A stretch of 63,273 nt of DNA from positions 1-63,273 of the forward strand of contig JADGHQ010000007.1 of NCBI GenBank assembly GCA_019683805.1. The letters run 5' to 3'. This DNA comes from Thermoleophilaceae bacterium (lineage in GTDB: Bacteria > Actinomycetota > Thermoleophilia > Solirubrobacterales > Thermoleophilaceae). How positions within the stretch are numbered: position 1 is the first letter of the stretch; each line of letters starts with the position of its first letter. Of this stretch, positions 1 through 8,200 are shown piece by piece. The notes beneath the pieces are model-generated. The model was not told the DNA's origin and did no database searches. It worked only from the letters and a program-made list of their open reading frames with translations. The translations under genes were made by a program, and so were the position numbers.

Positions 1-25
1 CGACCGCTCGAGCGTCGAGCGGTCG
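1..25. repeat. Perfect 11-bp inverted repeat
   Basis: Bases 1-11 and 15-25 are perfect reverse complements around a GCG centre. If the pstC frame is right, this lies inside its first codons. It could be a hairpin in the pst mRNA or a coincidence of arginine/serine codon use. Confidence 0.5.
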
Positions 26-54
26 CCGCGGAGCTGGATCGAACGGGCCTCCAT
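1..54 (-). CDS. Probable PstC phosphate permease, N-terminal fragment
   Basis: An ATG at 54 opens a frame of 18 codons that runs off the left edge of the window. It lies 8 nt downstream of the pstS stop on the same strand, the place where pstC, an inner-membrane permease of the phosphate ABC transporter, normally sits. The visible residues are hydrophilic and arginine-rich, as expected of a cytoplasmic N-terminus before the first membrane segment, but they are too few to identify the family. The call rests on position alone. There is only a weak ribosome binding site. Confidence 0.45.
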   Translation of the reverse strand, partial: MEARSIQLRGDRSTLERS

Positions 55-62
55 CCGTCAGC

Positions 63-1160
63 TCATCCCGCGAGCGGGCCGCCGTCGCACTGGAGCCCCT
101 GCACCTTCTCCTTCGCCTTCGCGAGCAGCGAGTCCGGCAGCTTCGCGTACGCAAGCTGCTCGAGCACCTGCTGCCCGTCGCCGGTCACGTAGTCGAGGAA
201 GCGGGCGAGCGCCGGGGCGTCGCCCTTCTTCAGCACGCCGGCCTTGCAGTCGTCCTGGTACACGATGAGGAACGTCTGCGAGGCGATCGGGTACGCCTTC
301 GGGTTCGGCGAGTTGACGATCGTGAAGCGCAAGTCGCCCGGCACCTTCACGCCCTCGCCGGCGGCCGTGGTCGACTCGAGCGACGGCGGCACGTAGCGGC
401 CGGAGCTGTTCTTCACGGCGGCGGTCGTGAAGTGGTTCTGCAGCGCGTACGCCTGCTCGACGTAACCGATCGAGCCCTCCGTCTGCTTCACGGCCGCGGC
501 CACGCCGTCGTTGCCCTTCGCGCCGGTGCCGGTCGGCCACTTCACGGTCTTGTCGGACCCGACCTTGCTCTTCCACTCGGGGCTCTCCTGCTGCAGGAAG
601 TCGGTGAAGCCCTTGGTCGTGCCGGACTCGTCGGAGCGGTGAACGACGGCGATGTCGCTCGCGGGGAGCTTCACGCCCGGGTTCGCCTTCGCGATCTCGG
701 GGTCGTCCCACCTGGTGACCTTGCCGAGGAAGATGTCGGCGATGGTCGGCCCGTCGAGCTTCAGTCCGGCGCCGACGCCCGGCACGTTGTAGGCGACCGT
801 GATCGCGCCGAACGCCACGGGAATGTGGACCGGGTCGCCCTTCTTGCGGGCGGCGGGGAGCTCGTCGTCCTTCATGGGCGGGTCGCTGCCCGCGAACGCG
901 ACCGTCCCCGCCGTGAGCTGCGCGATGCCCGCGCCCGAGCCCACCGGCTGGTAGTTCACGGTCACGCCCTGGTCCTTGAGCGTGCTCCCGAGCTGCTGGT
1001 AGATCGGCGCCGCGAACGTCGAGCCGGCCCCGTTCACCGTGCCGCCGCCGGAGCCGCCGCCGGTCGCAGCCGTGCCCTGGCCGTCGCCGCCGCCGCACGC
1101 CGCCGCGCCCAGCGCAAGGCCGGCGCACGCTACGGCTGCGAGCCACTTGCGTGACTTCAC
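63..1160 (-). CDS. pstS: PstS phosphate ABC transporter substrate-binding lipoprotein
   Basis: This 365-residue protein binds phosphate outside the membrane and delivers it to the PstCAB transporter. A GTG at 1160 is chosen because an AAGGAGG ribosome binding site precedes it by about 5 nt; the start is followed by Lys-Ser-Arg-Lys and a hydrophobic stretch ending at Cys22, a lipoprotein-type signal with a slightly loose lipobox (AAAC). Gly/Ser/Thr-rich linker residues 23-42 follow. Phosphate-binding segments of the PstS family are visible: GAGSTFAAPIY at 44-54, GSGAGI at 74-79, and RSDESGTTKGF at 175-185, which supplies the Arg/Asp/Ser/Gly/Thr ligands. It is divergent from a PhoB-type regulator, with a Pho-box-like repeat array between them, so phosphate starvation control is likely. 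Confidence 0.95.
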   Translation of the reverse strand: MKSRKWLAAVACAGLALGAAACGGGDGQGTAATGGGSGGGTVNGAGSTFAAPIYQQLGSTLKDQGVTVNYQPVGSGAGIAQLTAGTVAFAGSDPPMKDDELPAARKKGDPVHIPVAFGAITVAYNVPGVGAGLKLDGPTIADIFLGKVTRWDDPEIAKANPGVKLPASDIAVVHRSDESGTTKGFTDFLQQESPEWKSKVGSDKTVKWPTGTGAKGNDGVAAAVKQTEGSIGYVEQAYALQNHFTTAAVKNSSGRYVPPSLESTTAAGEGVKVPGDLRFTIVNSPNPKAYPIASQTFLIVYQDDCKAGVLKKGDAPALARFLDYVTGDGQQVLEQLAYAKLPDSLLAKAKEKVQGLQCDGGPLAG

Positions 1161-1220
1161 ATGGCCTCCTTCTCTTCGAGTTGACTCACGGCGCGAGCGT
1201 CCCACGGCACGTCGCAAAGC

Positions 1221-1275
1221 CTGTTACGGAGCTGTGGCCGCCGTGTGAAAAGGCTGTGAACGCCGTTTGGGCGAA
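1221..1275. promoter_or_regulatory. Pho-box-like array of five 11-bp direct repeats
   Basis: Five consecutive 11-bp units begin at 1221, 1232, 1243, 1254 and 1265. Each has T at position 2 and a (C/G)TGTGAA-like first half: CTGTTAC, CTGTGGC, GTGTGAA, CTGTGAA, GTTTGGG. Eleven-bp tandem spacing is the hallmark of PhoB/PhoP-family binding sites. The array fills the divergent region between pstS and the response regulator gene, and its last unit overlaps the regulator's -35 hexamer. Confidence 0.75.
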
Positions 1276-1295
1276 AGATCGGCGCCCGCTAGGCT
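1267..1295 (+). promoter_or_regulatory. Promoter of the PhoB-type regulator, leaderless
   Basis: TTGGGC at 1267-1272 and TAGGCT at 1290-1295 are separated by 17 bp. The -10 ends 8 nt before the ATG at 1304, so transcription should begin almost at the start codon. The -35 coincides with the last Pho-like repeat, the classical arrangement for activation by a PhoB-type protein. Confidence 0.65.
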
Positions 1296-1303
1296 CCACT
1301 CAG

Positions 1304-2104
1304 ATGGCGGAGCCGCTCACAGCCGTGAGCTCGTCGCCGCAGGCACAGCCAGGCCCGATCAAGCTCGCGATAGTCGACCGCGACAGCGGATTCGTCCGGG
1401 TCCTCACCAAGCGGGCCGAGGAGATGGGATGGCGCTACCGGGCGCTTTCCGCACCCGCGCGCCCGGAGGACCTCGTTGCGATGCGCGTCCACGCCCTCGT
1501 GGTGGACCTGGCGCTGCTGGGGGAGGACGCCTGGGAGTTCCTCGGGCGCGTCGCGGGCGAGCTGCCGGGGCTCGGCGTGATCGTCTGCACCGGACCCTCG
1601 ACCGTCGCCCAGCGGGTGCGCGGGCTGCGGCTCGGCGCCGACGACTGGATCACCAAGCCCTGCCACCCACAGGAGGTCGTGGCGCGCGTCGAGGCGGTGG
1701 TGCGCAGGCGCAGGCGCGCCGACGCCGCCTCGGGCGACGCGCCGCGCCGCGCCGGCGAGCTCGAGATCCGGCCGGACCAGTTCCAGGCCTTCGTCGGCGG
1801 CCAGTCGCTCGACCTCACGCGGCGCGAGTTCGAGCTGCTCGAGCTGCTCGCCCGCTCCGAGGGGCGGGTGCTCGAGCGCGAGGACATCTACCGTCACGTG
1901 TGGGGCTACACGATGGTGCGCGGCGACCGCTCGGTCGACGTGTTCGTGCGCAAGCTGCGCCAGAAGATCGAGCGCTTCTCGCCCGGCTGGACCTACATCC
2001 ACACCCACTTCGGCATCGGCTACCGCTTCGAGGCGGTCCCGCCGGAGCCGCAGGACTCGGCGCCGCCCCCGCGCGCGCCGGGCGAGCTGCCCCCGGCCGC
2101 ATGA
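1304..2104 (+). CDS. OmpR/PhoB-family response regulator
   Basis: This 266-residue DNA-binding regulator probably controls phosphate genes. The receiver domain (about 19-135) has the acidic pair Asp25/Asp27, phosphoacceptor Asp68 in LVVDL, Thr96 and Lys118 in ITKP. The winged-helix trans_reg_C domain (about 150-243) carries the typical LTRREFELLELLA, VDVFVRKLRQKIE and GIGYRF segments. Residues 1-18 and 246-266 are Pro/Ala/Ser-rich tails. ATG 1304 is chosen over upstream in-frame codons because a -10 hexamer sits 8 nt before it. No histidine kinase gene is next to it; the following gene is a PhoU-like protein overlapping by ATGA. PhoP/RegX3-type function is inferred from its position opposite pstS and the repeat array. 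Confidence 0.9.
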   Translation: MAEPLTAVSSSPQAQPGPIKLAIVDRDSGFVRVLTKRAEEMGWRYRALSAPARPEDLVAMRVHALVVDLALLGEDAWEFLGRVAGELPGLGVIVCTGPSTVAQRVRGLRLGADDWITKPCHPQEVVARVEAVVRRRRRADAASGDAPRRAGELEIRPDQFQAFVGGQSLDLTRREFELLELLARSEGRVLEREDIYRHVWGYTMVRGDRSVDVFVRKLRQKIERFSPGWTYIHTHFGIGYRFEAVPPEPQDSAPPPRAPGELPPAA

Positions 2105-2745
2105 TCTTCGGCCTGCGCAGCCGCGGCGCCGACCCGGTCCTCCTGGCGCTGCTCGAGGAGTCGGGGCGCAACGTCGAGCGGGCGAGCCTGCTGCTGCGCG
2201 ACCTGCTCGCCGACTTCCCGGACCGAGCGGAGCTCGCCCGCGAGCTGCTCGTGTGCGAGCAGGCGGGCGACCGCATCACCCACGACATCATCCACCGGCT
2301 CGGTCGCGGCGGGCCGCGCCGGCGCCTCGGGCAGGGCCGGCTGGCGAGCGGTGACGTCTACGACCTGGCGCGCGCGCTCGACGACATCGTCGACTTCGCC
2401 GAGGAGGCCGCCGACGCGCTCGGCGTCTACGGCGTCGAGGCGCCGATGGAGCAGGCCCAGCAGCAGGCCGGGGTGCTCGTCGAGGCGAGCCGCGAGGTCG
2501 GCCGCGCGCTTGCCACGCTGCCCGACGCGGAGGGGCTCGCGCACCACCTGATCGAGATCCACCGGCTCGAGAACGACGGCGACCGCATCATCCGCGACGC
2601 GATCGGGGCCCTCTTCCACAGCGGCACCGACCCGATGGTCGTGATCCGCTGGAAGGACATCCTCGGATCGCTCGAGCAGGCGATCGACTCGTGCGAGGAG
2701 GTCGCCCACCTGCTCGAGGGCATGAGCCTCCGACTGCACCGCTAG
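2101..2745 (+). CDS. PhoU-like DUF47 family protein
   Basis: This 214-residue all-helical protein belongs to the DUF47/PhoU-related family, which accompanies phosphate transporters and regulators. Visible family features are the opening LRSRGADPVLLALLEESGRN-like segment, acidic metal-binding patches ALDDIVDFAEEAAD (near residues 97-110) and EIHRLENDGDRIIRD (near 150-164), and the closing KDILGSLEQAIDSCEEVAHLLEG helix. Its ATG overlaps the regulator's TGA (ATGA), so the two are translationally coupled. DUF47 proteins are usually beside Pit permeases; here it is paired with the phosphate regulator, which suggests a signalling role. Confidence 0.88.
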   Translation: MIFGLRSRGADPVLLALLEESGRNVERASLLLRDLLADFPDRAELARELLVCEQAGDRITHDIIHRLGRGGPRRRLGQGRLASGDVYDLARALDDIVDFAEEAADALGVYGVEAPMEQAQQQAGVLVEASREVGRALATLPDAEGLAHHLIEIHRLENDGDRIIRDAIGALFHSGTDPMVVIRWKDILGSLEQAIDSCEEVAHLLEGMSLRLHR

Positions 2746-2766
2746 CGCGGCGCGCGGACCCGGCGC

Positions 2767-3528
2767 CTAAGCCGCGACCGGGACGCGACCGGGCGCGAGC
2801 ACGCCCCGGCGCACCAGGCGCTCGGGCCCCCGCGTCGTGAGGTGGCGGGCGCGGCCCGGGTCGACCCCCTCGGCGAGCATCGTCTCGCAGGCTCGCGTGA
2901 GCAGCGGCCTGCGCCCGCGCGCAAGCGAGTGCGCGTCCGAGGCGACCGCGGCCGCGAGCCCGCTGCGCACGAGCCGCAGCGAGGCGACCCGCGCGGCCGG
3001 GCCGTGGGCGCCGAGCAGCGAGCCGCCGTTCACCTGAAGCAGCGACCCGCGCGCGAGCTCCCGCCGCAGCCCGGGCGACCCGCCCGCAAGCAGGCCGGCG
3101 CTTCGCTCCGGATGCGCCAGCACGACGCCGAAGCCGCGGGCGCGCAGCTCGTCGGCGGCTGCATGCAGCGGCTCGGCGATGCCCTCGAACGGCGCCTCGA
3201 GCAGCAGCCAGCGGCGGTGCTCGGGGCCGACGGCGATCGTGTCGAGCTCGCGCTGGTCGAGCCGGCCGACCATGTCGTGTCCCAGCTCGGCGCCCGTCCG
3301 CACGGCGATGCCGATGCCCTCGCGGTCGATCCGCTCCTGGACCTCGCGGACGAGGCCGGGGAGCTGCGTCACCTCGGTGACGAAGTCGGCGCGCACGTGC
3401 GGGGTGGCGACGATCGTCGAGGTCCCGTCGGCGGCCGCGGCGCGCGCGAGCTCGACGGACTCCTCGATCGTGGCCGGGCCGTCGTCGAGGCCCGGCAGCA
3501 GGTGGAAATGTATCTCTGTTCTCGTCAT
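2767..3528 (-). CDS. PHP-domain phosphoesterase, CpsB/YwqE tyrosine phosphatase type
   Basis: This 253-residue metal-dependent phosphoesterase resembles CpsB/CapC/YwqE protein-tyrosine phosphatases, which dephosphorylate tyrosine kinases of capsule or exopolysaccharide synthesis. Metal-ligand motifs appear in family order: HFHLLPGLDDGP near the N-terminus, TPHV, GAELGHD, LAHPER and ASDAHS. A typical family would read HxHxLPGxDDG, and here the second position is Phe-His. No polysaccharide genes or tyrosine kinase lie nearby, so the substrate is unknown. It converges with the DUF47 gene, 21 nt apart. There is no clear ribosome binding site before ATG 3528. Confidence 0.85.
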   Translation of the reverse strand: MTRTEIHFHLLPGLDDGPATIEESVELARAAAADGTSTIVATPHVRADFVTEVTQLPGLVREVQERIDREGIGIAVRTGAELGHDMVGRLDQRELDTIAVGPEHRRWLLLEAPFEGIAEPLHAAADELRARGFGVVLAHPERSAGLLAGGSPGLRRELARGSLLQVNGGSLLGAHGPAARVASLRLVRSGLAAAVASDAHSLARGRRPLLTRACETMLAEGVDPGRARHLTTRGPERLVRRGVLAPGRVPVAA

Positions 3529-3646
3529 CGCCCTCGACGTTCGCGCAGCGGGCGCGCGCCGATGTGAAAAAGCGGTGACTCGAGCGGGCAGGCCACGCTG
3601 CTCAGCGGGCGCAACCCCCGCCGCGTTCGCTACCGTTGTGCCCTCA

Positions 3647-3720
<74 letters not shown>

Positions 3721-3728
3721 CTGGACCT

Positions 3729-3748
3729 CGCCCCGCCTCGGCGGGGCG
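3729..3748 (+). terminator. GC hairpin after tRNA-Asp
   Basis: Bases 3729-3736 pair with 3741-3748 around a four-base loop. The position 8 nt past the tRNA suggests a terminator or processing signal; it is followed by CAGTCGTTT, not by a true U-run. Confidence 0.5.
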
Positions 3749-3810
3749 CAGTCGTTTCGGCCGCCTCGGCGGGCGCATCGCAGCTCGGCCGCGTCGCGGC
3801 CGGGCGGGGC

Positions 3811-4344
3811 CTAGAGCGCCCCGCCCGCGGCCGGCGGCGCCGTCGGGTCCTCGGCCTCCACGCCGGGGTGCTCGCGCGCGACGTAGTCCTCCGCCAGCAT
3901 CGGGTTCTCGCGCGAGCGCTCGACCACGGCGAGCAGCGCGGACATCGTCGCCACCTCCTCCACCTGCTCCTTCAGGAACCAGTGGATGAACTGCTCACTC
4001 GTGTAGTCGCCCTCCGCGCGGGCGATCGACGCGAGCCGCTCGATCTGCCCGGCCACGCGCCGCTCCTGCTCGAGCGCCGCGGCCACCGGGCCGACGATGT
4101 CGGAAAACTCGCCGTTCGGCGCCGGCGCCCCCGGGATGCGGACGTCCTCGCCGGCGTCGAGCAGGTACCGGACCATCATCATCGCGTGGTTGCGCTCCTC
4201 GACCGCCTGGCGGTAGAAGAAGCCGGCGAGCTGCGGGAGCGTCTGCGCGTCGTAGTACACCGCGGCGGCGACGTACGCCTGCGAGGCGCCGAACTCGTAC
4301 TCGATCTGCTCGTTGAGCGCGTCCACGAAGCGTGCTGCGGGCAT
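3811..4344 (-). CDS. ftn: Bacterial non-heme ferritin
   Basis: This 177-residue iron-storage protein oxidises Fe(II) and stores Fe(III) inside a 24-subunit shell. ATG 4344 is chosen because GGAGGT lies just upstream; an ATG 18 nt further upstream has no such site. With this start the ferroxidase residues fall at the family's usual numbers: Glu17 (in NEQIEYEF), Glu50 and His53 (in AVEERNH), Glu94 (in LEQE) and Glu130 (in KEQVEE). An acidic/Pro-rich tail follows about residue 160. It is divergent from a short-chain dehydrogenase. Regulation by iron is likely for the family, but no operator was recognised. Confidence 0.93.
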   Translation of the reverse strand: MPAARFVDALNEQIEYEFGASQAYVAAAVYYDAQTLPQLAGFFYRQAVEERNHAMMMVRYLLDAGEDVRIPGAPAPNGEFSDIVGPVAAALEQERRVAGQIERLASIARAEGDYTSEQFIHWFLKEQVEEVATMSALLAVVERSRENPMLAEDYVAREHPGVEAEDPTAPPAAGGAL

Positions 4345-4434
4345 CTGACCTCCGATCGTCATCCAGGGTCCTGGCGCGGGATACGATCTCATGCGCATGC
4401 CGCCCGGGCGTCCTCACCCAACGGAGCGAACCCC

Positions 4435-5238
4435 GTGCCGCTCGACCTGAGCGGCCGGCGGGCGCTCATCACGGGCGCCTCGGGCGGCATCGGAGGCGCG
4501 ATCGCCCGGGCGCTCCACGGGCACGGCGCGCACGTGCTGCTCAACGGCCGCCGCGCCGACGCGCTGGCCGCGCTGGCCGCCGACCTCGGCGAGCGGGCGA
4601 AGGCGCTGCCGGCCGACCTCGCGGACCCCGACGGCGTGCGCTCGCTGCTCGCGCGTGCGGGCACGGTGGACGTGCTCGTGGCGAACGCCGGACTCCCCGC
4701 GTCCGGGACCGTCGACAGCTTCAGCGAGGAGCAGCTCGACCGCGCGCTCGCCGTCAACCTGCGCGCGCCGATGCAGATGGCGCGCGCGCTCGCGCCCGCG
4801 ATGGCTAGCCGTGGCCACGGCCACCTCGTGTTCGTCTCCTCGATGGCGGGCAAGGTGGCGAGCGCGGGCGGCGCCGTCTACAGCGCCACCAAGTTCGGGC
4901 TGCGCGGCTTCGCGTTCGCCCTCCACGAGGACCTGCTCGACAGCGGCGTGGGCGTGACCACTGTGTTCCCGGGCTTCGTGAGCGAGGCCGGCATGTTCGC
5001 CGAGGCCGGCGTGACGCTGCCCCGCGGCGTGGGCACGGTCACGCCCGACGAGGTGGCCGCGGCGGTGATCCGCGGGCTCGAGACGAACCAGCCCGAGATC
5101 GACGTGGCGCCGATGCTCCTGCGCTCGGGCGGCTGGCTGTTCGGCGTCGCGCCCGGGCTGACGGCCGCCTTCTCGCGCCGCGCCGGCGGCCGCGGGATCG
5201 CCCAGCGGCTGGCCGCGGCCCAGGGCGGCAAGCGCTAG
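4435..5238 (+). CDS. Short-chain dehydrogenase/reductase
   Basis: This 267-residue NAD(P)-dependent oxidoreductase has a classical SDR fold. The cofactor-binding TGASGGIG is at 13-20, NAG follows strand 4, the catalytic Ser lies in FVSSMAG, and the YxxxK pair is Tyr149/Lys153 (YSATK), followed by the PGFV segment. A GTG at 4435 is chosen because it starts right at the Rossmann fold and GGAG lies about 10 nt upstream. The substrate cannot be told from sequence. A hydrophobic C-terminal stretch after residue 220 resembles membrane-associated SDRs acting on lipids. Its stop codon overlaps that of the convergent 2-oxoglutarate dehydrogenase gene by 3 nt. Confidence 0.88.
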   Translation: MPLDLSGRRALITGASGGIGGAIARALHGHGAHVLLNGRRADALAALAADLGERAKALPADLADPDGVRSLLARAGTVDVLVANAGLPASGTVDSFSEEQLDRALAVNLRAPMQMARALAPAMASRGHGHLVFVSSMAGKVASAGGAVYSATKFGLRGFAFALHEDLLDSGVGVTTVFPGFVSEAGMFAEAGVTLPRGVGTVTPDEVAAAVIRGLETNQPEIDVAPMLLRSGGWLFGVAPGLTAAFSRRAGGRGIAQRLAAAQGGKR

Positions 5239-8200
5239 CCGCCGGTGCGCAGCGCGGCGCGCACGATGCGCTGCTGCTCCGCGCGATGCGCGGCCGTGTA
5301 CCCCTCGCCGGGGGAGGCGCGCAGCTCGCGGCCGACGTAGCCGAAGGCCACCCCCTCGGGGAGCATCTCCTCGAGCCGGGGCTTCATGAAGCCGCGGGCG
5401 CCCATGTTCTGCGGCTCCTCCTGCACCCACACCACCTCGCGCACGTTCGGATAGCTCGCGATCAGCGCGGCGATCTCGTTCTCGGCGAAGGGGTAGAGCA
5501 GCTCCACGCGGCCGACCGCCACCTCGCGCCGCTCCGGTCGCTGCTCCGAGGAGACGATGTCGTAGTAGACCTTGCCCGAGCAGAGCACGAGCCGCGTGAC
5601 CTCCTCGCGCGAGCCGGGCAGCGTCGGGTCGTCGAGCACCGGCTGGAAGGCGCCCTCGCTGAGATCCTCGAGCCGCGAGGTGGCGGCCGGCAGCCGCAGC
5701 AGGCTCTTCGGCGTCATCACGACGAGCGGGCGGCGCTTGGAGACGAGCGCCTGACGCCGCAGCAGGTGGAAGTACTGCGCGGGCGTGGTGCAGTTCGCCA
5801 CGCGGATGTTGCCCTCGGCGGCGAGCTGGAGGAAGCGCTCGACCCGGCCGCTCGAGTGCTCGGGCCCCGAGCCCTCGTAGCCGTGCGGCAGGAGCAGCGT
5901 CAGCCGGCTCGTAAGGCCCCACTTGGCGAGCCCGGACACGATGAACTGGTCCACGATCACCTCGGCGCTGTTGACGAAGTCGCCGAACTGCGCCTCCCAG
6001 AGCACGAGCGCGTCCGGCGCCTGGACGCTGTAGCCGTACTCGAAGCCGAGGCAGGCGACCTCGGACAGCGGCGAGTTGTGGAGCTCGAACGGCGCGGTCG
6101 CGTTCGGGAGCTGCTGGATCGGCGCGTGGCGAGCGCCGGTCTTCGCGTCGTGGAAGACGAGGTGGCGCTGGCTGAAGGTGCCGCGCTCCGAGTCCTGGCC
6201 GGTGAGGCGGATCGGCACGCCCTGCTGGAGCAGCGACGCCCACGCGAGCGCCTCCGCCTGCGCCCAGTCGATCGTCCCGTCCTGGATGCTCTGGCGGCGG
6301 CGCTCGATCTGCGGCTTCAGCTTGCGGTGGAGGTTGAAGCCCTCCGGGACCTTGAGGAGCTGCTCGTTCAGCGAGATCAGCGTGTCCGCCGGCACGGTGG
6401 TGCGCGGCTCGGCGCTCGCGGAGCGGTCGAGCTCGAACTCGCCCGTGTCGGGGCCGCTCTTCGACATCGACGCCTTCAGCTCGTTGTGCGCGTCGACGAG
6501 CTTCTGGTAGGCGTCGGCGGCCATCCGGTCCGCCTCCTCCTTGGTGACGACGCCCTCCTCGATCAGGCGCTCGGCGTAAAGCTTGCGGACCGGCGGGTGC
6601 TTCTTGATCCGGTCGTACATCTGCGGCTGCGTGTACGCGGGCTCGTCGGTCTCGTTGTGGCCGTAGCGCCGGTAGCCGATCAGGTCGATCAGCGCGTCGC
6701 GGCCGAAGCGCCGGCGGAACTCCATCGCGAGCCGCACGGCGGCGATGCACGCCTCCACGTCGTCGGCGTTCACGTGCACGATCGGGATGTCGAACCCCTT
6801 CGCGAGGTCGGACGCGTAGCGGGTGGAGCGGCCCTCCTCGGGATCGGTCGTGAAGCCGAGCTGGTTGTTGGCGATGATGTGGACCGTGCCGCCGGTCGAG
6901 TAGCCCTCGAGCGCCTGCAGGTTCAGCGTCTCGGCCACCACGCCCTGACCCGGGAAGGCGGCGTCGCCGTGGATCAGCAGCGGCAGCACCGCGGTCGGGT
7001 CGTGCAGCGCCTGCCGGCCGGCGCGGCTCGTCTGGTCGGCCCGGGCGCGCCCCTCGATCACCGGGTTGACGTACTCGAGGTGGCTCGGGTTCGGCGACAG
7101 CGTCACGGTCAGGCCCTTGCCCGAGCGCGTCCGGTAGGTGCCCGACGCGCCGTAGTGGTACTTCACGTCGCCCGTGCCCTCCTCGGGCTTCGCCGTGTCG
7201 GCGTCGAGGGAAGCCTCGCCCTCGAACTCGACGAGGATCGACTCGTACGGGCGCCCGACCGTGTGGGCGAGCACGTTGAGGCGGCCGCGGTGCGCCATGC
7301 CGATCACGACCTCGCGCGCGCCCGCCTCGGCGGCCTGGTCCATCACGGCGTCGAGCATCGGGACGAGCATGTCGAGGCCCTCGATCGAGAACTGCTTCCT
7401 GCCGAGGAAGGCCTTGTGGAGGTAGGTCTCGAGCGCCTCGACGGCGGAGAGCCGCTCGAGCAGCGCTCGCTTCTCCTCATCCGAGAGCGGCTGGCGGTGC
7501 TGCCCGGACTCGATCGTCTGGCGTAGCCAGACGCGCTGCTCGTGGTCCGAGATGTGCTCGATCTCGTACGCGATCGTGCCGCAGTAGGTCTCCTGGAGGT
7601 GCGGCAGCGCGTCAGCGAAGGTCTCCCCGGGCACCGCCACCCGCAGGACCGACGCGGGGATCGCGCGCATCAGCTCGGGGGTGAGGTTCACCGTCGCCGG
7701 GTCGAGCGCCGGGTCGCCCACCGGCTCGGAGCCGAGCGGGTCGAGCCGCGCCGCGAGGTGCCCGTGCATGCGGTGGGCCTTGACGACGGACGTGGCGGCC
7801 TGCACGGCCTGCAGCAGCGCCTCGTCCGGCTTGCCGGTGACGGCCGGCGTGATCGCCGAGGGGGCCGGCTCGGCCGCGGTGATCGGGCCGGCGCCGTCGC
7901 TCGGCGGCCCCCCGAGCGCGCCGAAGACGCGCTCGTAGAAGCCGTCCTCGCCCTGCAGGAGCTGGTCGATCCGGCGCAGGAACGCGCCCGACTCGGCGCC
8001 CTGGATGATGCGGTGGTCGTAGGTGGACGTCATCGTCATCACCTTCGAGACGCCGAGCTCCCTGAGCCTGGCGGGGTCGGCGCTCTGGAAGCCCGGTGGG
8101 TAGCCGATCGCGCCGGTCGCGACGATCGTGCCCTGGCCGGGCATGAGGCGCGGCACCGAGGCCACGGTGCCGATGCCGCCGGGGTTCGTGAGGCTGATGT

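Noticed and set aside
4414-6750. A 778-codon open frame on the minus strand across the SDR and 2-oxoglutarate dehydrogenase genes
   Set aside because: It overlaps two well-supported genes, and its translation is the Arg/Pro/Ala-rich type given by off-frame reading of GC-rich DNA.
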